Positions 28,879 to 39,065 are shown, numbered from the stretch's first letter. The stretch is 64,000 nucleotides of DNA from an uncultured Collinsella sp. (GCA_958437935.1 CAUBPS010000008.1:1-64000), one strand, 5' to 3'. Program-made: numbers and translations. Notes: generated by a model from the sequence alone, not told the origin.

Positions 28879-30732
28879 ATGCCGCTTTTCTCGCAACATA
28901 CCGCCCGGTTCTCGCCGGACGTTCCTTTGGAGGGCACCAGCTCTCGCGAGCTGCTCAAGCGGTACCAGCCGCTCGAGACACTTGCGACCGGCGGTTTTGG
29001 CTCCATCGAGATCTGCCGCGACACGCACCTGCGCCGCCGCGTCGCCATTAAGCGCATCCCCCTTATCAACGGCGCCGGCATGCCCGCCAGCGACATCATG
29101 GATGTCCTGCGCGAGGCGCACACTGCCGCCATGCTTCAACATCCCAATATCGTGCAGGTCATCGACTTTACGCACGACACCGCCTATGCCTACTTGGTCA
29201 TGGAGTATGTCGACGGTATGTCGTTGGCCGAGTTTTTGCATCGCGTGGACGGCCACTCGCTCACCTTTGACGAGGCCGCAGCCATTGCCGATGCCCTGGG
29301 TCAGGCGCTCGCCTTCGCCCATAGCAATGGCGTACTCCACCTGGACATTAAGCCCGCCAACGTGCTCATCGACCACTCGGGCAATGTAAAGCTCACCGAC
29401 TTTGGCATGGCGCGACTGTCGTCCGCCGGTGGCTTTGGCGGCTCGCGCGGCGGCACCATCGGCTACATGCCGCCCGAGCAGCTCGATATCGAGACCGGCA
29501 CGGTCGACGAACGCGCCGATGTCTTTGCCCTTGCCTGCGTTATCTATGAGGGCTTGTGCGGCAGCGCTCCCTTTATGGCGGCCACGCCCGCCGACTCGCT
29601 CGACCGCATCATCGGCGGCGCCACCTATCCCAGCGAGCTGATACCACACTTTCCCCCGGGAGCCGAGGCCGCGCTCATGAGCGCGCTCTCCCCCATGCCG
29701 CAGGACCGCCCCAACAGCATCGAGGCATTTTGCGACCAACTCCTTGCCGGTCTGGGCAGCGTGCGCGAGGGCCGTCGCAGTCTGGAGCAAATGGTTGGCG
29801 AGCTTTCGGATGACGAGCAGGAACTCAACGATATCGAGCCGTCGCACTACGAGGACGACGCCATCGAGGTCGACCCCGCGCTCGGCTGGGCGGGCACGCG
29901 CTGGAGCCATGCGCGCGACTACACCATGCGCGCTATCTCGGCGCTAACGTGCGGCACCTTTAGCTTTTTGCTGATGCAAACGGCCGGGGTCGCGGCGCTT
30001 CCCGGCCTGGTCATTGCGGCCATCGCGATCGGAGCGGCGGCTGGCTTGGCACCGCAGATTGGCTCGGCCATCTCGGCCGTGGGCTTTTTGGTACTCATGG
30101 CAAACGCCACCATGCAGGCGCAGGGCATCCTGTCGATGTTGCCCGTCGCGGTGATCTTTGCCGCTGCCATGTCCGGTTGGTGGATCGCCTGGGGTCGCAC
30201 CGAGGCTGCCGCGAGCGCCGCGCTCACCTGTGCACTCGCGCTTGGCTGTCTGACTGGCAATACCTTCCTGGCAGCTGGGGTCGCCGCCGGCGTCGCGTCA
30301 TTTTGGCTCGGCCCGGCAAGCGCCGCCGCGGCAACGGGCATGGGCGTGCTTTTTGCCCGTCTGGCCACGGTCGCACTTTCAGCCGGAGGCGTGCTGGGGC
30401 TCGGTAACGTTGCCGCAGCGCTGGAAGACCCGCTCCTTTGGGCTGCCTTTGTGCTGGTCGCGACAACTGCCGCGGCGTCATCTGCGCTGCTCAATGCCCA
30501 TGCCAAGCGTGCCGACCAGGGCTCAAACCTTGCCGCAATCGCCGCCATCGCCGTCACCGGCATCGGCTGCGCAGCGGCATCCTGTCTTGCACACCATATG
30601 GAAATTGCCAGCCTTGCAGCCGCGGTCGCCGCCAAGGCGGCAGTTGCGGGAACCCTATCCTCTATAATCGTTGGGATATGCCTATATTTGCTCGGATACC
30701 AAAGAACCTATACGGAGAGTGATCTTTCGTGA
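28879..30732 (+). CDS. Ser/Thr protein kinase with polytopic C-terminal domain
   Basis: A 617-residue kinase. The glycine loop is LATGGFGSIEI, the ATP lysine is Lys58 (VAIKRI), the catalytic loop is VLHLDIKPANVLI with Asp156, and the metal motif is DFG at Asp174. The usual HRD arginine is replaced by Leu (HLD), so it is a non-RD kinase, whose activation often does not need activation-loop phosphorylation. After residue 340 come about eight to ten hydrophobic segments with no extracellular domain. It overlaps the FhaA gene by 4 bp. It fills the place of PknA in the actinobacterial block, but PknA has one membrane helix. Confidence 0.9.
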   Translation: MPLFSQHTARFSPDVPLEGTSSRELLKRYQPLETLATGGFGSIEICRDTHLRRRVAIKRIPLINGAGMPASDIMDVLREAHTAAMLQHPNIVQVIDFTHDTAYAYLVMEYVDGMSLAEFLHRVDGHSLTFDEAAAIADALGQALAFAHSNGVLHLDIKPANVLIDHSGNVKLTDFGMARLSSAGGFGGSRGGTIGYMPPEQLDIETGTVDERADVFALACVIYEGLCGSAPFMAATPADSLDRIIGGATYPSELIPHFPPGAEAALMSALSPMPQDRPNSIEAFCDQLLAGLGSVREGRRSLEQMVGELSDDEQELNDIEPSHYEDDAIEVDPALGWAGTRWSHARDYTMRAISALTCGTFSFLLMQTAGVAALPGLVIAAIAIGAAAGLAPQIGSAISAVGFLVLMANATMQAQGILSMLPVAVIFAAAMSGWWIAWGRTEAAASAALTCALALGCLTGNTFLAAGVAAGVASFWLGPASAAAATGMGVLFARLATVALSAGGVLGLGNVAAALEDPLLWAAFVLVATTAAASSALLNAHAKRADQGSNLAAIAAIAVTGIGCAAASCLAHHMEIASLAAAVAAKAAVAGTLSSIIVGICLYLLGYQRTYTESDLS

Positions 30733-31742
30733 ACTTCCTGAACATCTTCGAGGACCACGTGGCCGGCATCTTCGGTGCCACCCGTGCCCCGTTCTCCTTT
30801 AAGAAGCTTGCCAAGCAGGCCGCTCGCGACATGGAGGATCAGACTCTGGTGATTAACGGCGTCAACACGGCGCCGGCACTCTATACCATCCTGATCGCCG
30901 CCGACGACGATCCCATGCTCGCCCCGTTCTACCCCGAGCTTTCGCGCGAGGTCCGCGAGTTTGTGAAGGCGCAGGCCGAAAAGCGCCGCTATGTCTTTGT
31001 CGGCGAGCCCCTCGTGCGCTTTATGATCGATCCGCAGCTGCGCGCCGGCAAGTTCTCGGTCTTTGCCGAGAACGTCGATGCCCCCACGCTCGGCCGCCTA
31101 TACGAAGAAGAGCGCGCCTATCAAAACGGCCTGGGCCAGAACAACTCCGCGGCAAGCCGTGCCGCCAGCGCCCCGCGCGCCGGCCAGCAGCAGTTTGCTG
31201 CCCCGCAGCAGCAGCGCCCCGCCGCCATGCCCCAGCAGCAGCCGACGCCTCGCGCCGCCGCTCCCGACCCGCTTGCCGTGGCAGACCCCTTCGCGCCTAG
31301 CGTCCCCGACCCCGCCGCCGCACCCATCCCGGTGCCGCAGACCATCTCGCGCGACGCGCTTGCCGGCATGGGCGGAGCCGCCGCGACCGGTGCCGCCGTG
31401 GGCCTAGGCGCCGCAACCGGCATCGCCTCCAACATGGCGAGCACTCGCGCCCCGCAGCGCCCGCTCGCCCAGCTCGTCGACGTCGTGAGCGGCGAGAGCC
31501 ACAGCATCACTTCCGCGCAGGTGACCATCGGTCGCGAGCGCTCGGTTTCGGACATCGCCCTGCGCGACCCCAACGTGTCGCGCCGTCACGCCCAGCTCAC
31601 CTTTACCGGTTCGGACTGGTCGATCGAGGACCTCAATTCCACCAACGGCACGCTCGTCAACAACCGCCGCATCACGCGCTGCCCGCTGCGCAACGGCGAC
31701 CTGCTGACGTTTGGCCTGAGCACCTTTGAATTTAGGGGATAG
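30729..31742 (+). CDS. fhaA: FhaA-type protein (DUF3662 + FHA)
   Basis: A 337-residue protein. The N-terminal DUF3662 domain (about 1-125; MNFLNIFEDHVAGIFG) is followed by an Ala/Pro/Gln-rich linker and a C-terminal FHA domain with TIGRERSVSDIAL, SRRHAQL and DLNSTNGTLVNN. FHA domains bind phosphothreonine on kinases or substrates. In mycobacteria the orthologue FhaA regulates peptidoglycan-precursor flipping and elongation. The GTG start overlaps the upstream kinase stop (GTGA). First of the signalling readers in the block. Confidence 0.92.
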   Translation: MNFLNIFEDHVAGIFGATRAPFSFKKLAKQAARDMEDQTLVINGVNTAPALYTILIAADDDPMLAPFYPELSREVREFVKAQAEKRRYVFVGEPLVRFMIDPQLRAGKFSVFAENVDAPTLGRLYEEERAYQNGLGQNNSAASRAASAPRAGQQQFAAPQQQRPAAMPQQQPTPRAAAPDPLAVADPFAPSVPDPAAAPIPVPQTISRDALAGMGGAAATGAAVGLGAATGIASNMASTRAPQRPLAQLVDVVSGESHSITSAQVTIGRERSVSDIALRDPNVSRRHAQLTFTGSDWSIEDLNSTNGTLVNNRRITRCPLRNGDLLTFGLSTFEFRG

Positions 31743-31748
31743 TCGCTT

Positions 31749-32165
31749 ATGAACATCGATATCGTCCTTTTTGCAGGCCGCATCGTCCTGGTCGCCCTGC
31801 TCTACATCTTCCTGTTCGCCGTCATGAAAACCGGTGTGGGACTCGTGCGCGGCCAGCGCCGCGACTCGGCTATCTGGACGATCGATGTGGACAAGGGTCC
31901 GCGCGGCATCCGTGGCATCCATGTGGACATGCTCGGCCCCGTCATCGTCGGCCGCTCGCCGTCCTCGGACATCTGCATCAACGAACCGTTTGTCTCGGCA
32001 TCGCACGCGCGCTTTTCGCTGCAGGGCCCGGCACTCATCATCGAAGACCTCAACTCGCTGAACGGCACGCTCGTTAACGGCCGCCAGCTGGTGGAGCCCG
32101 CAACGCTGCGCGAGGGCGACGAAGTCCAGATCGGCGATGTGGTCATGAAGGTGAACCGTCGATGA
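31749..32165 (+). CDS. fhaB: FhaB/FipA-type FHA protein
   Basis: A 138-residue protein with one N-terminal membrane helix (about 4-26) and a cytoplasmic FHA domain containing VIVGRSPSSDICI, SASHARFS and EDLNSLNGTLVNG. This is the actinobacterial FhaB/FipA layout, which links PknB-family signalling to division and elongation proteins. It lies 6 bp after fhaA and its stop overlaps the start of the phosphatase gene by 4 bp. Confidence 0.92.
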   Translation: MNIDIVLFAGRIVLVALLYIFLFAVMKTGVGLVRGQRRDSAIWTIDVDKGPRGIRGIHVDMLGPVIVGRSPSSDICINEPFVSASHARFSLQGPALIIEDLNSLNGTLVNGRQLVEPATLREGDEVQIGDVVMKVNRR

Positions 32166-34096
32166 TCGACGAGGAGAACAAGTCCGCGACTATGACCGAG
32201 GCACCGGCTGCCGCCACAGCTGCGCCGGCCCACGCCGCTCCGGCGGGCTCCGCACCCGTGGAACCCGAGGACACCGTGTTCTCCCTGCCTCTTTCGCATG
32301 TAACGCATGATATTTCGGATCTCGCCGATAACGAGGACGAAGAGGATGCCGTAGCGACGCCCATCGGCGCACATGCCGCGGAACAGCCCACAGCGCCCGA
32401 AGCAACCTCGGCGCCGGCTCACTTTGCAGAGCCCGTCGCCGCGGCAATTAACGAGAGCGCAGCGGTGTTTGCGGCACCCGAGCCCGCCGCGCCGGCGTTT
32501 CCCATAGCCCCGGCATCCGAGGTTGCGCCCGCGTCTACGCCGGCGCCCGAGGCAGGGCCATCCCCCGAGGACGGCCTTGCACCCAAGACCCCGCAGCCTG
32601 CGCCCGCAAGCGAGTCCGATGCCGTGGCCGAGCCCGCCGCCCAGTCGCAAAGCATGCCCGCGCCGTCGCACTTTGCGACGCCCGAGCCTATAGACGTCAG
32701 CCCGCAAGACGACGAGTCGACCGCCCGCGTGTCCGAGGAGCCCGGCTCCCCGGACACCGGCGATTCCGAATCAAACGCCGAGACCGACACCGTCTCTCCC
32801 GGTGACACAGCCGAGATCGACGTTGCCGCCGTTGAGGCCAAGCTCAAAGACCCCGGCTCGACCATGAGCTTTGAGCCCCTGACCGAAGAGCGCATCGAGA
32901 CCGACTCGACCTATGATGCCGGCACCACCACGCAACTCATGTGGGGCGCCCGCTCCGACGTTGGCTGCGTACGCCCGCACAATGAGGATTCCTACCTGGT
33001 GCAGTCGCCGCTCTTTTGCGTATGCGACGGCATGGGCGGTCACGCCGCCGGCGAGGTAGCCTCTTCCATCGCCGTCGAGACTATTGCCAAGACGGCCCCG
33101 CAGTCCGCCGACGCAGCACGCCTGGCCGCAGCCGTCGAGGCAGCCAACGCCGCCGTAATCGAGGCGGCCCTGAACGGCCTGGGCAAGCCCGGCATGGGCT
33201 GCACAGCCACTTGCGCCTATATCGAAAACGACACGCTCGCCATCGCCCACGTGGGTGACTCTCGCGCCTACCTGCTCCACGAGGGCACGCTCATCCGCGT
33301 GACCCGCGACCACTCCTACGTGGAGGAGCTCGTGGATGCCGGCGAGATTACGGCCGACGAGGCCCGCGTCCACCCCAACCGCTCGGTCATCACCCGCGCG
33401 CTGGGCTCGGACCCCGCCATGTACGCCGACCACTTTACCCTGCATATCGAGGAAGGCGACCGTCTGATCCTGTGCTCCGACGGCCTTTCGAGCATGATTC
33501 CCGATAGCGATATCGAGAACATTGCCACGCAGTCCTCGACCGCGCAGATCTGCGTCGACAACCTGGTGGATGCCGCGCTTGCCGCCGGCGGCCACGACAA
33601 CGTGACCGTAGTAGTCGTTGACCTGGTTGACGATGGCGTTATGCGCGAGGCGCAACGCGTGCGTCGCCGCAACATTACTATCGCCGCCATCCTGGCCCTC
33701 GTCTTTGTGCTGGCAGCTGGCATCTGGGCCTACACGGGTGTCACCGGCTCATACTACCTGGGTACCTACCAGGGCAATGTCGCCGTCTGGCGCGGTCTGC
33801 CCGGCAAGCCGCTCGGACTCAAGCTCCACTGGCTCGAGAGCGAAACCAGCATTAAGCTGTCCGACCTGCCCGAAGACACGCAAAACCGCCTCAAGGCGGG
33901 CATTCCGCAAACAAGTATCGACGATGCGCAGGACACGATATCCAAGTACCGCCACCAGATCGACGAGGAGCAGACCCGCCAGGTGATCGACGCGCAAACG
34001 ATTCGCGACAACACCAATCAGGGATCGACCTCCGAATCAGATTCCGAGAAAACCGCCGAACAGTCAGCCGAGGCCGAAGCCTCCGATAAGAACTAG
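32162..34096 (+). CDS. pstP: PstP-type PP2C protein phosphatase
   Basis: A 644-residue membrane phosphatase that should reverse Ser/Thr phosphorylation by the neighbouring kinases. About 250 residues of acidic Ala/Pro-rich low-complexity sequence come first, an extension not found in mycobacterial PstP. The PP2C domain follows, with VRPHNEDSYLV, CDGMGGHAAGEVAS, HVGDSRAYLL, CSDGLSSMI and GGHDNVTVVVVD, so the metal-binding Asp residues are present. One membrane helix (about 503-523) and an extracytoplasmic tail complete it. The start overlaps fhaB by 4 bp (ATGA). Confidence 0.93.
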   Translation: MIDEENKSATMTEAPAAATAAPAHAAPAGSAPVEPEDTVFSLPLSHVTHDISDLADNEDEEDAVATPIGAHAAEQPTAPEATSAPAHFAEPVAAAINESAAVFAAPEPAAPAFPIAPASEVAPASTPAPEAGPSPEDGLAPKTPQPAPASESDAVAEPAAQSQSMPAPSHFATPEPIDVSPQDDESTARVSEEPGSPDTGDSESNAETDTVSPGDTAEIDVAAVEAKLKDPGSTMSFEPLTEERIETDSTYDAGTTTQLMWGARSDVGCVRPHNEDSYLVQSPLFCVCDGMGGHAAGEVASSIAVETIAKTAPQSADAARLAAAVEAANAAVIEAALNGLGKPGMGCTATCAYIENDTLAIAHVGDSRAYLLHEGTLIRVTRDHSYVEELVDAGEITADEARVHPNRSVITRALGSDPAMYADHFTLHIEEGDRLILCSDGLSSMIPDSDIENIATQSSTAQICVDNLVDAALAAGGHDNVTVVVVDLVDDGVMREAQRVRRRNITIAAILALVFVLAAGIWAYTGVTGSYYLGTYQGNVAVWRGLPGKPLGLKLHWLESETSIKLSDLPEDTQNRLKAGIPQTSIDDAQDTISKYRHQIDEEQTRQVIDAQTIRDNTNQGSTSESDSEKTAEQSAEAEASDKN

Positions 34097-34112
34097 AAAG
34101 GGAGTGCCGCTT

Positions 34113-36983
34113 ATGAGTCGCCGCAACACCGAACTGCTCTTGCTCATCGCCTCGGCGTTCCCCGTCATCCTGCTCTATGCGATGTACGTGCTCACCGCGG
34201 GCGCCACAATTTCCTTTGAGACGCTCGCCGTGCCGATCGGCCTGTTCGCCGCCTTCGCCGCGGCGCATATCGCCGTGCGCATCTTGGCGCCCGGCGCCGA
34301 CCCCGCCATCCTGCCCATCGTCTTTGTGCTCTCGGGCATCGGCATCACATTCGTGACGCGCCTGGCCCCCGACCTCGCCATCTCGCAGCTCATCATCTTG
34401 TTTGTCTCGGTGGCGCTCATGGTGGGAACGCTGGCACTGGTCAAGAACCTCGACGTGGTCATGCGCTACAAGTACACCTTTGGCATTATCGGCATCATCC
34501 TGCTGATGCTGCCGATCTTTATCGGCACCACGATCTCGGGCTCCAAGCTGTGGATTCGCATCGCGGGCTTCACCATCCAGCCCGGCGAGTTCGCCAAGGT
34601 CTTCATCGTCCTGTTCCTGGCAGGCTATCTGGCCGAGAACCGCGAGCTGCTCTCCATCTCTAACCGCAAGATCCTGGGCCTCAAGATTCCGCGCTTCCGC
34701 CTGCTGCTGCCGCTGTTTGCCGTATGGGGCGTGTGCCTGCTCATCGTCGTCTTCGAACGCGACCTGGGCTCGGCCGTCCTGTTCTACACCATCTTTTTGC
34801 TGATGCTCTATGTTGCCACGGGACGCTTTTCGTACGTCATCATCGGCCTTGCGCTGCTAGCCGTTGGAGCCGTGGGCGCCTACAAGTTCCTGTCGCACGT
34901 GCAGGTGCGCTTTCAGGTCTGGGTCGATCCGTTTAAGGACGCCCAGGGCCAGGGCTACCAGATCGTACAGTCACTTTACTCGCTGGCTGACGGCGGCCTG
35001 GTTGGCGTCGGCATTGGCAACGGCATGGCAAACAACATCCCCGTCGTCGAGTCCGACTTTATCTTCTCGGCCATCGGCGAGGAAATGGGGCTTTTGGGCG
35101 GCGGCGCCGTGCTCATCCTGTTTATGCTTTTTGCCGTGCGTGGCCTCACCACGGCCGCCCGCGCCAAGTCCGACCTTGCCGCCTTTAGCGCGACCGGCCT
35201 TACGGCGGCCATCAGCTTCCAGGCTTTCTTAATCGTTGGCGGCGTAACCCGCCTGATCCCGCTGACCGGCGTCACCCTGCCCTTTATGAGCCAGGGCGGC
35301 TCCTCGCTGCTGGCGAGCTTTATCATCGTCGCGCTGCTGCTGCGCGCCGGTGACGAGGCAACCGGACGCGAAGCTGAGCTCACCGGCACCGGCACCATGG
35401 CCGCCATCACCGATGACCAGGTCGCATCCGCCGCTGCCCCAACGGGCACGCGTTTTGCCAACGCATCTTCCTACGGCCGCGGTAGCCACTCCGCCGGCTC
35501 GCGCATGCGCCGTCGTCTGCTCGACACGCCCGAGTCCGGCGTGCTGGGCCGCGTGGCACTCGCCAACCGCCTGACCCGCGCCGTGTTCGTCTTTACGGCG
35601 CTGTTCGCCATCCTTATCGGCAACCTCACCTATGTCCAGGTCATCAAGGCCAAGGACTACCAGGACATGCCGACCAACAACCACACCATCGCCCGCTCTA
35701 AGTACATCCAGCGCGGCTCCATCATCACGTCCGACGGCGTGACGCTGGCCGAGTCGCTGCAGCAGGAGGACGGCGCCTACGCCCGCTCCTACCCCAACGG
35801 CAATATGGCCGCACACGTGGTGGGCTACGTGAGCCAGCAGTACGGTACCGCCGGCATCGAGAGCGTCATGAACGACACACTCACCGGCTCCAAGGATTAC
35901 TCCAGCTGGAACAACGCCATCGCGTCGCTCGCGGGGCAGACCCAGCCGGGCAATACCGCCAAGCTCACCATCGATTCGCGCATCCAGACGGCTGCCGAGC
36001 AGGCGCTCAAGGGCTTTAAGGGCGCCGTGGTGGTCATGGATCCGCGCACCGGTGCGGTCCTTGCGTGCGCGAGCTCGCCCACCTACGACAACACCAACAT
36101 CGATGCGCTGCTCCAGTCGGGCGGCGGCGAGGACGGCTCCATGTACGACCGCGCCATGGACGCGCTGTACACCCCGGGCTCGACCTTTAAGGTCGTCACA
36201 CTCTCCGCGGCGCTCGAAACCGGCACCGCCAGTCTTACCAGCACGTACCAGGCGCCCGGCTCCATGGATATTGGCAACGCGCCGGTCACCAACTCTGCCA
36301 ACGAGAGCTACGGCACCATCAGCCTGCAGCAGGCCTTCGCCGTATCGTCCAACGTCGTCTTTGGCCAGGTGGCCAACGAGATTGGCGCCAGCTCGCTCGT
36401 CCAGTTTGCCAACGCCTTTGGCTACGGCCAAAAGCTCGGCCAGGATCTGACCTCCACCGCCTCCATCATGGCCGACCCGTCGCTTATGACCGAGTGGGAG
36501 ACCGCTTGGGCAGGCGCCGGCCAGCCCGTCGGCATGGACCACACGCCTGGCCCGCAGACCACCGTTATGCAGAATTGCGTGATCGCTGCAGCTATCGCCA
36601 ACAGCGGCGTAGTCATGGACCCGTTCTTTGTGTCCCAGATACTCGCCCCGGACGGAACCGTGGTTAAGACTACGCAGTCCCGCTCGCTGGGCCAGGCCGT
36701 CAGCTCTGCCACGGCCGACCAGGTCAAGCAGGCCATGCTCGCCGTCGTCCAGTCCGGTACCGGCACCGATGCCCAGATTCCGGGCGTCAAGGTTGCCGGC
36801 AAGACCGGTTCGGCCGAGACCGGCGGCACCAACGTCAACTCTATGTTTGTTGGCTTTGCACCTTACGATTCACCCACGGTTGCCATCTCGGTGGCCCTGG
36901 AGGATTTCGACAAACACGACGTCGAGGCAGCCAAGATTGCCGGCATCGTCCTGACCGCGGCGCTCGCCGCACAGGGAGCGTGA
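34113..36983 (+). CDS. RodA/FtsW-PBP2 fusion (SEDS glycosyltransferase + transpeptidase)
   Basis: A 956-residue fusion of two enzymes that are separate proteins in most bacteria. Residues 1 to about 415 are a SEDS polymerase (RodA/FtsW), with about ten helices and the conserved IPLTGVTLPFMSQGGSS. After a linker and a further helix (about 490-510) comes a class B penicillin-binding protein: PBP dimer region, then transpeptidase motifs STFK (Ser690), SSN (Ser745) and KTG (Lys897). It should both polymerise and cross-link peptidoglycan for elongation. The ATG at 34113 has a GGGAG site. It sits between the phosphatase and PknB, exactly where rodA and pbpA lie in other actinobacteria. I see no frameshift or internal stop. 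Confidence 0.93.
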   Translation: MSRRNTELLLLIASAFPVILLYAMYVLTAGATISFETLAVPIGLFAAFAAAHIAVRILAPGADPAILPIVFVLSGIGITFVTRLAPDLAISQLIILFVSVALMVGTLALVKNLDVVMRYKYTFGIIGIILLMLPIFIGTTISGSKLWIRIAGFTIQPGEFAKVFIVLFLAGYLAENRELLSISNRKILGLKIPRFRLLLPLFAVWGVCLLIVVFERDLGSAVLFYTIFLLMLYVATGRFSYVIIGLALLAVGAVGAYKFLSHVQVRFQVWVDPFKDAQGQGYQIVQSLYSLADGGLVGVGIGNGMANNIPVVESDFIFSAIGEEMGLLGGGAVLILFMLFAVRGLTTAARAKSDLAAFSATGLTAAISFQAFLIVGGVTRLIPLTGVTLPFMSQGGSSLLASFIIVALLLRAGDEATGREAELTGTGTMAAITDDQVASAAAPTGTRFANASSYGRGSHSAGSRMRRRLLDTPESGVLGRVALANRLTRAVFVFTALFAILIGNLTYVQVIKAKDYQDMPTNNHTIARSKYIQRGSIITSDGVTLAESLQQEDGAYARSYPNGNMAAHVVGYVSQQYGTAGIESVMNDTLTGSKDYSSWNNAIASLAGQTQPGNTAKLTIDSRIQTAAEQALKGFKGAVVVMDPRTGAVLACASSPTYDNTNIDALLQSGGGEDGSMYDRAMDALYTPGSTFKVVTLSAALETGTASLTSTYQAPGSMDIGNAPVTNSANESYGTISLQQAFAVSSNVVFGQVANEIGASSLVQFANAFGYGQKLGQDLTSTASIMADPSLMTEWETAWAGAGQPVGMDHTPGPQTTVMQNCVIAAAIANSGVVMDPFFVSQILAPDGTVVKTTQSRSLGQAVSSATADQVKQAMLAVVQSGTGTDAQIPGVKVAGKTGSAETGGTNVNSMFVGFAPYDSPTVAISVALEDFDKHDVEAAKIAGIVLTAALAAQGA

Positions 36984-37115
36984 TGCCCGTGATCAAAGCG
37001 GATACTTGTGGCGCGCCGCGGCCGATGAGCTAGCGGCAACGCGCCACACGGCCCCAGCGGCCACACATTTGGTACTACACACATCGTTGAGCGAATAGTT
37101 ATGTTAGGAGCAGGA

Positions 37116-39065
37116 ATGGAACAGAGGGTCCTCGGGGGAAGATACCTCCTCAAGGATAAGGTGGGAACGGGCGGTATGGCGACCGTCTTCCGAGCACAGG
37201 ATCAGGTCCTCGACCGCACGGTTGCCGTCAAGATCATGCTGCCGCAGTATGCCGGCGACGCCACCTTCGCCGCCCGCTTTAAGCAGGAGGCCCAGGCGGC
37301 TGCCGGCCTGTCCTCCCCCTATATCGTAGGCGTCTACGACTGGGGCAAGGACGGCGACACCTATTACATCGTCATGGAGTACCTGCGCGGTACCGACCTT
37401 AAGAGCGGCATCAAGAGCCACGGCGCCCTCGATCCCAAGAAGGTCGCGCAGATCGGCTCGCAGATCAGCTCCGCGCTTTCGGTCGCACACAAGCACGAGA
37501 TCATCCACCGCGACATCAAGCCGCAAAACATCATGGTGCTGCCCGACGGCAACATCAAGGTCATGGATTTTGGCATCGCACGCGCCAAGAACAGCCACCT
37601 CACGCAGGATAACAACGTTCTGGGCACCGCCCACTATGTAAGCCCCGAGCAGACCCGCGGCCAGGACCTCGGCCCCACCTCGGATATCTACTCGCTGGGT
37701 GTCGTCATGTACGAGTGCGCCACCGGCCGCGTGCCCTTTGACGGCGACGACGCCATCTCGGTCGCGCTCAAGCAGGTCAACGAGCTCCCCATCCCGCCGA
37801 GCCAGATCAACTCCGGCGTCGATGCCGACCTGGAGCGCATCATCCTCAAGTGCATGGAGAAGGACCCGGCAAACCGCTTCCAGACGGCCGACGAGCTGCG
37901 CCAGGTGCTCAACAGCTACCTGTCTGGCCGTGCCGTCAACGTCTCGGAGCCCACGCGCATCATCGGTGCCGCCGGCGACCTGGGTGCCACCAAGACCCGC
38001 GAGCTTTCCGACTCAACGCGCGCTATGGTTCGTCCCGTCTCGGGCGTGAGCGGTCAGAACACCGCCCGCAGCGCTGTCTCGGGCTCCACGGGCTCCTACG
38101 AGGTCGAGAAGCCTAAGTCCAACAAGAACAAGATCATCGCCGCCGTGGTGGCAGCCGTTGCCGTCATCGGCATCGTGGTGGCCTTTGCCACAGGACTCTT
38201 TGGCGGCGAGCAGGTCACCGTGCCCGATGTGCTGGGCAAGGACCAGCAGACTGCCGTCGAGCTGATCAAGGAAGCCGGCCTCGAAGTCGGCACCATCGAC
38301 CAAAGCTACAACGACGATGTCGACGAGGGCAAGGTCGCCGAGCAGACGCCCAACGGCAACACCAAGAAGGCCAAGGGCACCAAGGTGAACCTGGTAATCT
38401 CCAAGGGCCCCAAGCCCTCCGAGAAGGTTGAGGTTCCCCGGCTTGTCGGCCTGACCAAAGACCAGGCAGAAGCCGCGCTGGCAAGCGTTGGCCTGAAGGG
38501 CAACGCCTCCGAGGAGGCCAACGAGGCCGATGAGGGCCAGGTCTTTGAGCAGGGCACCGAAGCCGGTAAGGAAGTCGAGAAGGGCACGACCATCTCGTAC
38601 AAGGTCTCGGGCGGCCCGGATACCACGTCCGTCCCCGACCTGACCGACATGACCGAGGCCCAGGCGCGCAACGCCCTCGATATGGCAGGCTTTGGCGTCG
38701 ACGTGAGCTACCAGGAGAACGACTCGGTTACCGAGGGCACCGTGATCAGCTGGAACCCCAGCGGCAAGCAGAAGCCCGGCTCCACGATTACCGTCGTCAT
38801 TGCCAAGAAGTCCGGCAAGGCCGCCGTCCCGGGCAACCTGTACGGCAAGAGCATTTCCGCCGCCGTTACCGCGCTCAACAACGCCGGTTTCTATAACATT
38901 GGCTTCTGCGACCAGAACGGCAATCCCGTAAGCGGTAACGAGGATGCCACCGTTACGGGTGTCTCCCCCACTGGCAAGCAGTCCACCGACAGCACGATTA
39001 CGCTGACGGTCGCACTTTCGGGCTCGGGCACGAGCACGGGCGACGATTCCGGTACGACCAACTAG
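37116..39065 (+). CDS. pknB: PASTA-domain Ser/Thr kinase PknB
   Basis: A 649-residue kinase. Glycine loop VGTGGMATVF, ATP Lys39, catalytic loop IIHRDIKPQNIM with Asp133, DFG in VMDFGIARAKN, and an activation loop containing threonines. A juxtamembrane linker leads to one helix (about 338-362), then four PASTA domains outside, each opening like TVPDVLGKDQQTAVELIKEA; PASTA domains bind peptidoglycan fragments or lipid II. The last ends in a Ser/Thr/Gly-rich tail. The ATG at 37116 follows GGAG, five codons inside the longest frame. It closes the signalling block and is followed by a strong terminator. It probably controls the fused SEDS-PBP enzyme and envelope growth. Confidence 0.96.
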   Translation: MEQRVLGGRYLLKDKVGTGGMATVFRAQDQVLDRTVAVKIMLPQYAGDATFAARFKQEAQAAAGLSSPYIVGVYDWGKDGDTYYIVMEYLRGTDLKSGIKSHGALDPKKVAQIGSQISSALSVAHKHEIIHRDIKPQNIMVLPDGNIKVMDFGIARAKNSHLTQDNNVLGTAHYVSPEQTRGQDLGPTSDIYSLGVVMYECATGRVPFDGDDAISVALKQVNELPIPPSQINSGVDADLERIILKCMEKDPANRFQTADELRQVLNSYLSGRAVNVSEPTRIIGAAGDLGATKTRELSDSTRAMVRPVSGVSGQNTARSAVSGSTGSYEVEKPKSNKNKIIAAVVAAVAVIGIVVAFATGLFGGEQVTVPDVLGKDQQTAVELIKEAGLEVGTIDQSYNDDVDEGKVAEQTPNGNTKKAKGTKVNLVISKGPKPSEKVEVPRLVGLTKDQAEAALASVGLKGNASEEANEADEGQVFEQGTEAGKEVEKGTTISYKVSGGPDTTSVPDLTDMTEAQARNALDMAGFGVDVSYQENDSVTEGTVISWNPSGKQKPGSTITVVIAKKSGKAAVPGNLYGKSISAAVTALNNAGFYNIGFCDQNGNPVSGNEDATVTGVSPTGKQSTDSTITLTVALSGSGTSTGDDSGTTN

